A stretch of DNA of 64,000 nucleotides from the NCBI RefSeq assembly GCF_028769735.1, contig NC_088178.1:15946357-16010356 (forward strand), in the 5' to 3' direction. The translations under genes were made by a program, and so were the position numbers. Position 1 is the stretch's first letter; every line of letters starts with the position of its first letter. The stretch comes from Zonotrichia leucophrys gambelii (Eukaryota > Chordata > Aves > Passeriformes > Passerellidae). The notes beneath the pieces were generated by a model. It ran no database searches. It was not told the DNA's origin and saw only the letters and a program-made list of their open reading frames with translations. Shown here in pieces: positions 1 through 11,500 of this stretch.

Positions 1-3000
1 CCTTTGAAAAGCCAGCCTGTTTTTCTGATTGATTCACTTTTTAATGAACTGGGAATGCCTGTGAACTTAAACCCTGACACCTCCACCTCCCTGCCTTCCC
101 CAGCCATCCCTGCAGCAATGTACTGATTATATTTCAAGTTATTATGGGATTAATACAGCTGCCCCTGGTGCCTCTTTCCCCTGAACTCCATCAATAAAAG
201 TTGTGTCCTAGTCTTACTCTGGTTAGTTCAGTTTCTTCCTGAATCTCTCCCTGTAACCTGTGACATGTCAGCAAGGCTGTACAGTCTCAGCCCTTCCGAG
301 CTGCCAACACTGCTGATGTTTAAAACCTCCTTGTGTCACGGCCTTGCATAAGCTTTGTGTATTTAAGAGGACATCTTGAGCTTTGCTGTGCACCACATCA
401 GCTCTCTAAGTGGGTAGCACATACTTAGCAGTATTGAAAATAATGAAATAAGATAATCCACCAAAAAACTTGAATAGATTGTGCCAGTGTCATCTTTCTT
501 TGAATTCACAGTAGAGCTATAAAAAAGTATTTTACGCAGGCAAGTTCAGCACAAGAAAAAAAATAAGATGGGGGAAGCAAAAGATCTGCATCCAGCAGAG
601 TCCACTTTTTCACCAACAGCATTTCTTTATACAGTACAAGCTTTAAGTTTACTTTTCTTGTTGGTTTATAGGTTGGGAGTTCCCCCCTCCAAGAATATTA
701 TTTTCTAAAAACATCATTAAAAATGTAATTAACTGGCTTATTCTTTGGAATGTGTACAGTTGTTTACAAAAAAATTGCCACACAAGCTGCCACGTTCGAC
801 TGTGTTGAAGCAGGGAGTGATGTACTTGTTTACAGCTGTGCATCAATTCCACAATATATTTAGTTTTGGTACAAGTTACATATAAAATTCTTACTCAGTT
901 TAATGTTGCAGCAAATAACACATATAGTAAGTGAGTAGGATTTATCACTGGCTGTAATGTCGCTGTACATATTCAAAATCTTTACGGTGAATGATATATA
1001 CATGTGAACATGCAAACAAAATGGAAATATATTTAGTTTAAGAATTGAGGAATTGTGCTTGCTTTCATTATTCTCATTTTGTACGTAGGAGAACAGAGAT
1101 GAGGCACATCCGTGAAAAGTGTGGCTGGTTGGGATCACGTCTGTGAAGCAGCACAGTCACCAAGGAGCAGGTTGGAGAAGAAACAGCACTTGGGTACCCA
1201 TGGCATGAGACAGGGGGGCCTCAGGAGTCAGGCACCCGCTCTGGTTGGTGGGGTACAAACAAATCCCATGGAGAACCAAGATGCTCCCACAAAGCATAAA
1301 ATATCTCTCCAAGTAAAAAATCTTCCCTCAAGATGTTTTATTCAAGCTTTTTTCTTAAAGAAGGAAGTGGTAATTTTTCCCTTTAAATTCTGTTTTCTTT
1401 TTCCCCCCCTGGTTTGGTCTCTCCCATAAACACAGAGGCCAGAAGGCTATGCTTAAATAATTCATCTACAAATTTGCAATATCTTTTTGAACTATAGCAA
1501 TTAAACGGAAAATAGAAAAATCAGCTCAGCATCCTGTTTGGATGTAATTAAAGGTATAATCTGTTCCATTTGAATACTTCAGTGCTTACCCTTCTTAAAA
1601 CAACAAATAAGAATAGTAGCTCATTTGCAATATGCTTTTTTTTTCAAGTCAGCTAAAAAGACTAACTGATGAAGCAAGAATAATAATTTTTAAATGTGGC
1701 ATAAGCACAAAAATACCAACTACAGCTTTCAAATGATTGCTGCAGATCTCAAGTGTGATGAGAGTTCAGCAACAAGGGGTAGAAGCTTTATGGCAGAACA
1801 CTGAAGTCTGCCACTATTCGGTATCAGCATCTCGATATTGCTGATATAATTACCTATCAAATACATCAGTGGAATGAATATCAGATGATATCCAAAAATA
1901 TGTAAGTGGGATGCAGATCAGCTCAGTCTTTTAGGGGCCGTTTGATCTAAGGTTTTTTCTAAGAATAAAAGACAAATACTGCATTCGTTGCCCCTTTGTT
2001 TTCTATAAGCAGCTGAAGATTTTACAGCACAATAAAGTTAGCCTATTAATGGCTGGCTTATGAGTTTTAGCAGGATTTTTACCCTCCTACTGGACATTAC
2101 TTCACTGCTCAAAGAAATTGAAGTCAGGTGTAAAGTTAATATCTGCCTTGTTCATTTATTCATACTGTAAGCAATCAAGATTTCCCCAAATCACAGGGCA
2201 ATCTCTTGCCTTTCGAGAATTAATATAGGCCCGTTCTCTCAACTTAGTTTAACAAAACAACTGGCATAGGTTCAATGGAAGCAATGATTATTCTGAGAGG
2301 TTATGGTGAACCACAGAAGTTGTTAGCGAGAACCCTGCTCATAAGATTCCCCTAAGAGGAAAAGTATATGGATATTTCAAAATGTAATTAACAGCATATT
2401 CCAAAAATGTGAGAAAGAAACATCATCTGGTTTAGCTGCAGAGCAATCTGACTGCCCAGGGAGAGCTTTGGCTTGCTCAGCAGCCACCCCCAGGAGCAAA
2501 GGGCACGATGGGCACCAGAGGGGACCCCTCCCCAGAGCTGGGAAAGGTGGCAGGGCAGGCTCTGTCTGTGGGGGCTCCTTTCATGCTGCCCATCTCACTG
2601 TGCTCAGCAGCACGGCCCCCTCCTCGTGGGCAGCTCCCCTGGGGCCAGCACCCAACCAGGAAGAACAACTTTTATCAAAATGTCCATTTTCTCTCCACTA
2701 CACTGTCTTTCAAAAAAATTCTTTTGCGGCAGATATGTCTCAGGCCTAATTTTGGTCTTAATGCTGCAGTTTGTAGGACTGTTTCAACAAAATTGTTGAG
2801 GGATTTTGTTTTGATTTTGTTTTTTTAAAGGTAAATACATAGCAGCAAATAAAAACAATTCTAAGAAGCAGAACATTATATTTTTTAAACATTTTGATAA
2901 TTAAAAAAACCAATTTTTTTCAAGCTTTAGCATTTGTAAGCTCAGGTGAATAATGTAGCAGAGAACTGATTTAAGAAGATAAAATGAGCCCAAAAATGTA

Positions 3001-6000
3001 AGAGCCATATTACTCAAGGGAACAAAATAGCAAAATGGTCTACAAGGTCTCCATTATGACAATGAATATGAGAGAACTTTCAGCTTACATTTACTGAAAG
3101 TTAGCACCTATTAAAATTTCCAGCGTTCCTGGGGTGCAAGCTCTGCTGTTTGAAAGCTGAGGCCCTTGTCAGGACTGGTTCTTCAGGGGCCTGAGCCCCC
3201 TCAGAGCCTTCCTCAACACTGCTCTTCCTCAGGGGCCTTCAGTGGACAAGCTATGGGTGAGTGGGGTAAAAAAAGCCTCTGGAGAGCCACCCCCAAATAT
3301 TCCCTTACATCCTATTGCCTCCCCCTCTGAATTGTACAGCCTCCTGCACACCAGAAACATTTCTATGAGCTTAGTGCTAGAACTACTGTGAAAAGAAACA
3401 CAACAACAGAACTCATTAAAAAATACCCACAGAGGAAGGAAAAAAAATTCCTCAACACAGTAGCGTCTGTCTCCAGCAAACAGGGCTCTTTTCAGGCCTT
3501 GGGCTCAGACATAAGACCACTCTACCAGGGTGAATGAATTACTGTCAGCTGGGCCGCTTGCACTTAGGTTTAAGCACAGGCATTTTACCTGCCATTTGCC
3601 AGGAGCCAAGAGCTGCTCAGGTGACATTTGTTATCCATGTGCCACATGAGCAGCAAACCCGCAGCAGTTTCCCCAGCAGCAATCACCCACCCCATGGGTC
3701 ACACTGCAGGTCCCCAGCCTTCACCCCCACAAGGAACATCTCTCAGAGCCAAGAACCTGTGCCTAAATGAAGCAATGCTTATCTCATGCATGCCACAGGT
3801 GTGATGTCATCCCCTCTGGCAGAGGAACCAGGATGTCTACAGCCTCCACTCCACAAAAATGCAGGAACTAAAGTTAACATGTCTCAGACTTTGTTAAAAT
3901 ATGGTGATAATTAAAAAACAAAATTACCACTACAAAGTTAATTCCTCTCTGAGTTCTTACAAACGAGTTTTTAATTTGCACAAAAAATTTAAATTTCAGA
4001 TTTCAACTCAACCAGGAATGGTACAAGCTTGGTCAGGGACTCCAGGCAGTGGTGGTGGGTTCTGCAAGGCCTAGGGGCAGGGGCACTGTGGCTTCCCCAG
4101 AATATCACAAGCATATAGTTGCCAGCAAAGCCCAGGTACACACAGGTAAGCCCATCGGATTGGTTTAATCTCTCATCCCTTCTATGAGTGTGAAAATAAT
4201 CACAGTGTCAGATAAACTTCTGCTTTTTATTAAAAAAAAACCCAAACAAAACAAACCAAACCTATAAGGTAATTGATTGCTTTCTTCCAGTCTTTTATCA
4301 GTTATGATTAAGGAGCTATAGTAGCCCTGTTTACACAGCTCTAACAAGCCAGGACCTGCAGAACGTTATTGGCTTGGGGCCCACAACTTGCTGTCCATTC
4401 TCAACAGAATCAATCTGGAGCTGAAAACATCCCCGTAGGAAGTGTACACATCCCTGCTTATACAGGAACAGAAACAGCAATAACTTCAGGTCCTGTAAGC
4501 TGCAAGTTCAACTCACAGAGATGAGCCCTGACTTGTCATCGCTCTCAGCATGCTGGTGATGAGATCAGAGCACTTCAGCAAGGACTCATACTCCAGCTTG
4601 ACAAGGGACAGAGGTGAGTGTACTACACCTCACTGTTACTGCCTCTCCTGCAGAAAGGAATCCAGAGCTCCTCTGTTTAACATGCAGTCACAGCACTGCC
4701 AATCTAAAATGGCTGATCAGTAATACTTTAATTGCAGTTTCATAGAAACAAATTGCTATTTAATTGCAATAAGCTTGTCTGTGGCTTAGCTGGACTGACA
4801 ATAGGCATACACCTGGTAGTAACAGTAACAAGCAGCAAGGAGGGTTATCTGGTACTGCATGTACAGGAGTTTCAGGCAGTGCCATCAAACCCAGAACACA
4901 ATTTCACACTGATTAAATTTAATACCTGAAAAAAATGTATATACATAAATTTCCTAATCTCAATTTGATTTTTTTTATTTTAATGGATCTGTTCAGAATA
5001 GATACTTGCAAAAAGCTGCACACTTCACATACAACTATCAGCAAAATACTTTGATAAAAGATTTAAATTGAAACGATCTTTTGAAATCACAGAATCAGGT
5101 TGGAAAAGACCTCTGAGATCAGAGTTAAACTGGACACCACTGTGTCAGCCAGACTGTGGCACCCAGTGCCATGTCCAGTCCTTCCTCAAACACCTCCAGG
5201 AGCAGTGACTCCACTGCCCTGATAGCAAGGCACACTCTGCCACTGTGTGAGTTTGGGGGCTTTTTAGTATTTACCCTAATGTTAGGTGATGCAAATTTTA
5301 TCAGTGCTAACTAACAGCGAAAAAGGAAGACAAACTCAGTGTGGTTAATATTCTGAAGATGTGACTTAATTTCATAGGCTTCATTTTGTTAAGACATTCT
5401 CATTTTATATTTCATAAGATACTGCATAACCTGTTAAAATATTTAAAGATAAATCATGTAGGACTGAAAAGACAGTATCTTGTTGCAAACAGAATTTGGT
5501 TTGGAAAGGCTTAATGTCCCACTGCCTGCCAGGATGCGTAAATCTCATAACTAGACAGCTGGATAGGTAAAAACATTAAACCCATTTAGAGGGCAATCTT
5601 TTTACAAAATTGTTTCATTAATAAGAGTGACAATTTATATGATTGAGATGTTTAGATGCAGTATAGACAGTGCATTTTATCCAGGTTCATGAGGATGATT
5701 TCAGATTAGTAATATTTCCTTTGATTCTTTTTTTAACAGCATTCATTTTTGAAAGGGAAGCTCTTACTGAATGATTATTTGACTTTTCAGCAGCACTAAA
5801 TGCAGAGGGTGTATTTCAGCCTCAGTGCAGCAAATGCATGTGACAAAAGGTGAACAAGTATGTGTTTTTCTTCACAGATCTCCTTAAAAAAAGTGATTTT
5901 TCACATAAGGACAAATCTAAGTGTTTCCAGTAGCCTCCTGCCCACACCTACTGTCCCCATTACAGCCTGTTTCATTGTGTGAAATGCCTCTGGTTCAAGA

Positions 6001-7834
6001 AAGTGTTTTACCTAAAGCAAGAATACTACTTAAATATCTTCTATTGTATATTCATAGCTCCATTAGTCCTCCTGCAATTTAGCACATCAAAGCAAAGGCT
6101 TCATCACTTGCATGTGGATTATGCTAACATGAGTGACATTTGTAATCTTATAGGTCTGCAACTTAAGAAATGCTTTTAAAGTAAGCTATTAAATAGGTAG
6201 CTGTGCTTTACAAATGAGTCATATAATAGTTTATTTAAAGCTGTTAATGAACTTCAACCTCTACATCACTAAATGCTATACTACATTTCTTACTAGAAGT
6301 TATTAGCTATCTTCTTAGCACTTCTAGGTTATATTGGACAACCAAAAATCTGTACATGTTAGATTTAAACACTGTACCTTGAGTGCTTATACTGAAAGAA
6401 TATAAAAAGATGTCTACAGTCTCACTAATACTTGAATTCTATATTCATATGACTTCAAGTGTCTTTTCAAAGATACTGAAGCAGCACAATTTGCAGACTC
6501 TGAAGACTTTAATGCCAGATCAAAAAGCTTAGAAACTTATTTAAAATACCCACAAGTGCATTTAATTAAAAGTCATACATAGTGTCAGTCATTTATGTTA
6601 TGCAAGAAGACTTTTGTCTTTACTGTCTGATACTGTACGTTGCTACGTTTTCTTTTCTCTGAAATGGGGCTTCCTCAAGCACTGACGTGTTAAAAGAAAA
6701 AAATTCAGCAGCCCTCCAGTATACTAGATATCATGAAGTAGAATCTGAAACAAAAATATCTGCTGTTGGTTGTTTAAACAGATAAATCTATAAATCAGCT
6801 TTTTGTGTTATTGGCATCACAAAAAAAAATAAGTCAAGCTTACTCCATAACCAAGCAGCTGAGCAGTGAACACATTCTAAAAAACAGAATTAAACTAAAT
6901 AATGGTGCATTATGAATGTATTAGTTTCCCATAAAAGTAGAGTATTTCTTAATATTGATTTGCTTTAAATTGCAGCAAAGGCATCTTTGTTGCTTGCAGG
7001 TTCCTGACTGAAGGCATACAGTGGACAGCCACAGATCCATGTTAGTATTCTTGCTAAAAACATGAACAGTCAGATTTTTTTTTTCTCAAAAGTATTCTGC
7101 ACAGATCTACCACTAAACAGCTGATGGGAAAAACATGCAAAATAAAGTTGTTCCCTTTGTAAGCTTAGAGGTGGCTCTGCTGCATTGTGGGGAGGTGGTT
7201 TTTGTTTGTTTGCTTTCAGAAAACAGATCATATTTTGAGATCAGCTAGTTCTCAGAAACAGCCCAGGAAACAGGTTTTTCTTTCCTTAAGATTATCAGTG
7301 TTGAAAAGTTAAAGTCTCTCACCCCAGCAAACATAAAGTTCTGTTGTTCAGATCAGAATAGCTATTGTATTCCTTTTCATGAATAGTCAATTCTAGTGCT
7401 CAGCATGAGGCACAGACCTTTCGTTGGCTTTTATTTTTTTGACCTCTTATGGTATACTCATACCCTCTTATGCTTGCATGCTCAGAGACACAGGCACATC
7501 CTTAAAACAGAAGGAACTGGAAAGAAAGAGACCACAGTACCTCTGTGTGTGCTGTAATTCACTGCAATGGAATTCTAATGTACTTCTTGATACCAGAATT
7601 AAGAATCTCCATGAAAAAAAAAATAATTCTGAAGTAGTACTCGTTATCCTTGCCACAAGTAACACGGTCAAGTAGTTTAGCAGAGTATTTCTTGGCATAA
7701 GACAAAAGAAAAAATCCAAACCAAAAACCTGCTTTTAAAGGTAATTGACAATTCAGGTAACAACTACATAAGATGAAGTTGCAGAATGTTTTGAATGTAA
7801 TTTTTTTTTAAAAAGCAAAGCTTCTAAAACCCAT
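1..7834. other. Region downstream of LMO4, no recognisable gene
   Basis: AT-rich DNA with short random frames only. It contains one CR1 fragment (5087-5250), a GC-rich block at 2460-2670 and a plus-strand AATAAA at 193-198 followed by a GT-rich stretch. In other vertebrates LMO4 is followed by a large intergenic region before PKN2. The part nearest the gene may be an extended 3' UTR. Confidence 0.6.
5087..5250 (-). mobile_element. CR1 LINE fragment, 3' end, truncated
   Basis: The plus strand reads TCACAGAATCAGGTTGGAAA then AGACCTCTGAGATCA, followed by diverged CR1 sequence including CAAACACCTCCAGGAGCAGTGACTC. This is the reverse complement of the avian CR1 3' end, whose terminus is the TGATTCTGTGA side. 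It is short and diverged, as is usual for dead 5'-truncated CR1 copies. Confidence 0.85.
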
Positions 7835-7853
7835 ACTTGGTTTTGTTTTACTT

Positions 7854-7859
7854 TTTATT
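7854..7859 (-). terminator. Candidate LMO4 poly(A) signal AATAAA
   Basis: On the minus strand the sequence reads AATAAAAAGTAAAACAAAAC, a canonical hexamer about 720 nt after the stop codon. Cleavage would fall about 15-25 nt further left, near 7835. It is the first canonical hexamer I found on the transcript strand after the stop codon. Use of this site rather than the distal ones is inference. Confidence 0.5.
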
Positions 7860-7979
7860 ATTTAAATACACCATACTAGAGCAAATGTCTCTGAAAATAT
7901 CACAAATAAAAGATTTTTCTTCATTCAGCAAATTAGAAGTAGGTGAAAATTTCTACACAGTAGCTGCTATGAGCCTGAC

Positions 7980-8008
7980 TTTTTTTTTCTTTTTTTTTCT
8001 TTTTTTTT
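7980..8008 (-). repeat. A-rich (A9G) tract in the LMO4 3' UTR
   Basis: The plus strand shows three runs of nine T separated by single C residues, so the mRNA carries A9-G-A9-G-A9. It is a likely oligo(dT) mispriming site and a length-variable tract. Confidence 0.9.
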
Positions 8009-8577
8009 GCCATGGGAAGTAGCAACATTAGGACAAAAACACTTACATGCATACATACATTGTATTTTACAGAGATACAATAAAAGTGTTTGTGATAGAA
8101 TATCACAAAAGCCACATCTTTATCTCATGTTCAGTTTGATTGAAACACATTTCCTTACAACACTTAAATATACAAAGAGCAAATAGAATGTTGTTAAGGT
8201 AAAACACAGGGTACAAACTGGCCAGTGCCCTGCTAATTGTTAATGAGGGTAGAAAGCAGATTTCAATGCTTCTTTTAATTAGCTTCATTAGTCATCTTCC
8301 CCACCCGCCCCCCCCAAGATGTCCTCCGGTGGATCTTTTTTCATTTTCTCTACAGTCTCCCATTAGCCCAGGTTCATGGAGTCCTTAATGTTCATATTCA
8401 GTCATTTTAATACACCAATAAATGTGGGAAGGGCAATCAAGAATAAAGAAGGTGCAATGGTATGGAGCTGGCATTGATGCTAGCTACAAAGGTGACTTGT
8501 CTACTTGGAGACATGGGATCCATCTGTGATGAACAAAATTTGAGATGAAGGCACGCATTCTGCATTACTCTGACCTT

Positions 8578-8586
8578 TTAGCAGAC
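8578..8586 (-). CDS. LMO4: LMO4 last coding exon (Val-Cys-stop)
   Basis: Only nine coding bases, GTC TGC TAA, lie in this exon, after the acceptor TTTCTTACAG at 8596-8587 on the minus strand. They encode the final Val-Cys of the known LMO4 C-terminus (DQKVC) and the stop codon. The same exon continues into the 3' UTR. A microexon-sized coding part like this is easily missed by gene predictors, which would instead read through the donor at 12724 and add intronic residues. Confidence 0.95.
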   Translation of the reverse strand, partial: VC

Positions 8587-11500
8587 CTGTAAGAAATAAA
8601 AATGGGTATCTTAGCTAAATTTGAGATAGGAAACTACAACATGACTGCTTTTGTTTTTCCCTATTCACTAATCTCTTTTTTATTAGACCACTTTTTAACT
8701 GTGACTTAAGGCTTTCTACGCTGCCCATTCATACCGCTAACGTTTCAACTTTAAACAGCAAAAAGCAAACATTTGTCACAGTTTCACTACTAAAGAAAGC
8801 AGAAATGAAAAAAAGACTACAACAAGAAATGTGTACTTTCTGTTAACAAATCATACAGTGAATAAGGTGGTTTTTCTGGGCCCCGTTTGAAAGGGAAGAA
8901 CCATTATGCCATGCCTTTGAAGAAGCGAGTAATATGATCTTGTAATTGGAAGAAATAGTGTGTAAAGCAAATATGAAGTACAGCCAATATCCTCCCAAGG
9001 CAACTTTGGTTAATATGCTGCATTGCACAAGAGCTAAATATAGATATTTCAGGATTCCCCCCTCCCATTTAAATTCCTCATCTGGTACGTTAGTTAATGT
9101 TACATAAACATTTTAATATATGAAGTCAAACATGTGCTTTCATACTGGTGTTAATGAATTGTGATAATTAAAAGTGTCTAACTCAATAAAAATCTAAACT
9201 TTCGTGGATAAAATAGGAATGATCATCCATAGTCTTCAAATACAATCTGTTTGCAATTACCAAAATGAAATAATATATATTAGATTTTTATGGCTTTTAA
9301 ATGACATTTTGCGCTTCCCAGGAAGTTCTTTTCTCACCCTTTCTCTAAGTTACTAAAAGCCTGAGGTCTATTAGTAACTGCAACCCCCCACTTTCAAGCT
9401 AATTAAAGTAGTAGAAGCTTGGAGGTTTAATTCCCCAGAGCCGAAGCTCAGTGTGAGAAAGGTAATTTGTCTGTCCAGAACAAAGATTAGGGAGCAGCCA
9501 GCAAGCATATTTAATAAATGAGCATCAAATATCTTCTACTATGGACACAGACAACACCAATTATGTAACTACAAGGGAATTGCTGAGTGATATGTAAACT
9601 AGAAGATTTTTAAGATCTTCTCTAAGAGACGTAATGTAACTCATACTTTATTTAAAAGCATAGAAGCTGAAGACAAACATTTGTTACAAACACTGCCAAC
9701 CAGTGGGAAATGTACACTTTCAGTAGGTGGTAATACTGTTGCAAACAAGGAATACTACAGGAATACTACCAGTACAAAAAAAGCAGAGAGAATTCTTGAC
9801 AATACAGCCCCTTCAAATGAAATGGCACACAGGACGTCACAAACTAAGTCTGCACTCAGCAGGCAACAGTACTGAGTTTAGAGAGAACAGGGTTTTTTAA
9901 ACTACAGGGCAAGTGACGGGAAGTTATAATTTACATGTGTGAATTGCCTCAGGGAGGCAAAAGGCAGGAATGGCAAACATCCCTGCGTTTGTCTCCTTAA
10001 AAAAAACCAAAAAAACCCCCAAGTTTTTAAACCACGTTAGGCCATGCAACCTTTCCTGCCTGCACTGGTCACCTGTAAACTGCAGTGAGAAAAGAGTAAG
10101 TTCACCACTCACCTTCAATGCATAACAAAAATGTGTTTTAATGCTGGGAGTGTCTCAATCTCTTTGGTTAAATTAAAAAAAAAAAACAAACCTGTGCATA
10201 TTATGCTATCTCTGTAATCTCTAGTGATAGAATAACATGGAAAAGGATTGATTTGTAATGCTCAATAAAAAGTATCTGTTACAGCCAACTGTGTTACAGT
10301 GGAAGAATATTTTTAATTAGTGTCCCTAAAACATGCAGCTTCCTGTAAAACATCTCTGATGTTACAATCTTTAGATTATTAAAAAGGAAAAATATAAAAT
10401 TATTAAAAATGATAAAATATAAGAAAATAGATTATAAAATATAACTCTCTTAGCAACTGGCCCTGCAGCTTCCAAAGTTCCAGAAACCTGACAAATACAT
10501 GAACTATCAATTTGTCTCTTTAACTGGGTTTGTTTTCTGGAGTTACGGTGCTCTGCAATTCCCTTTGAAAAACAGTAGGAGAAGTCAGAACAATTTCTAG
10601 AGATATTGTATTACAGAGGAAAAAGCCTCAAGCTCTGTCCCCTGCACCTTCTCCCCAGCAGCTGCTCGTGTGCCTCAGCCTGGCTGCAGCAGTGCCCCTG
10701 CCAGGCAGTGCCAGGGGCTGACAAAGCCCTGCCCTCACCAGGTACCTGCAGCCACCAGCTCTGCAAGCCCAGGCCCTTTTCCTTCTCTTTGCCATGTTCT
10801 GTGTTCCTCATCATGTCTGCTGCTTTTATTGCAGCTAAATCATTTTTATGTTTTGCTAAGGCAGAGAAAGAAACTGATAAAACTAAATGACAATTTAGAC
10901 ACCTATTTGAAGTTACATTAAACTTTACATTCATAGAAGACAAGTGGATAAACCACTCTCAGAATGGTAAACCTTTTACTGCAGTGTATAAAGATGAATG
11001 GTTTTACCTATATTTTGAAATGGGATACCTATAAATATTCATTTAACAGAATCACTGCTAGCTAGTCTATATTACAGATTTGTTTCATTAAAATTCACAA
11101 CAGTATAAATCTATGAATCTTTAACTGTATTTGTACTTCCTTGAGAAGAGGCTGCACATTCTCTTCCAATCTTAATTATCTTTGTTCTGCCTAACTATGT
11201 AGCATTTTTGTACTCAATTCTCTCATCACCTCGATTGACAAATTAAGTAAATAAAAAAGGTCCATGCTTTATTTTGATGTAATTACATTCACCGTATAAG
11301 ACTTAAAAGAATACTTAAAATTAATCAGTAAATTTATGCACAGAAAAAAAAAAAGGCAAACACAGATATTGAAATGTAGCAACACAACCAAAAAAAAAAA
11401 AAAAAAGTAAAATAAAGAACGGTTTCTGTTTTCTCGGACATATTTCTCCACGGACTAAAAGCACTCCAAAATGCACTGCACACTACAGAATAGATCAGCC

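Larger units (their letters stand above)
7835..8577 (-). other. LMO4: LMO4 3' untranslated region, minimal extent
   Basis: The UTR begins right after the TAA at 8578-8580 and runs leftward. The left boundary is inferred from the AATAAA at 7854-7859 and is not certain. The sequence is unique and AT-rich, with three A9 runs separated by single G residues in the sense strand (8008-7980). Distal signals (for example 7430-7435, 6230-6235 and 4974-4979) would allow a longer UTR of up to about 3.6 kb, which would include the CR1 fragment near 5.1 kb. Confidence 0.65.

Noticed and set aside
193..198. Plus-strand AATAAA followed by GT-rich DNA, possible end of a plus-strand gene
   Set aside because: No upstream coding sequence is visible in the window, so a gene end cannot be supported; a single hexamer is common by chance.
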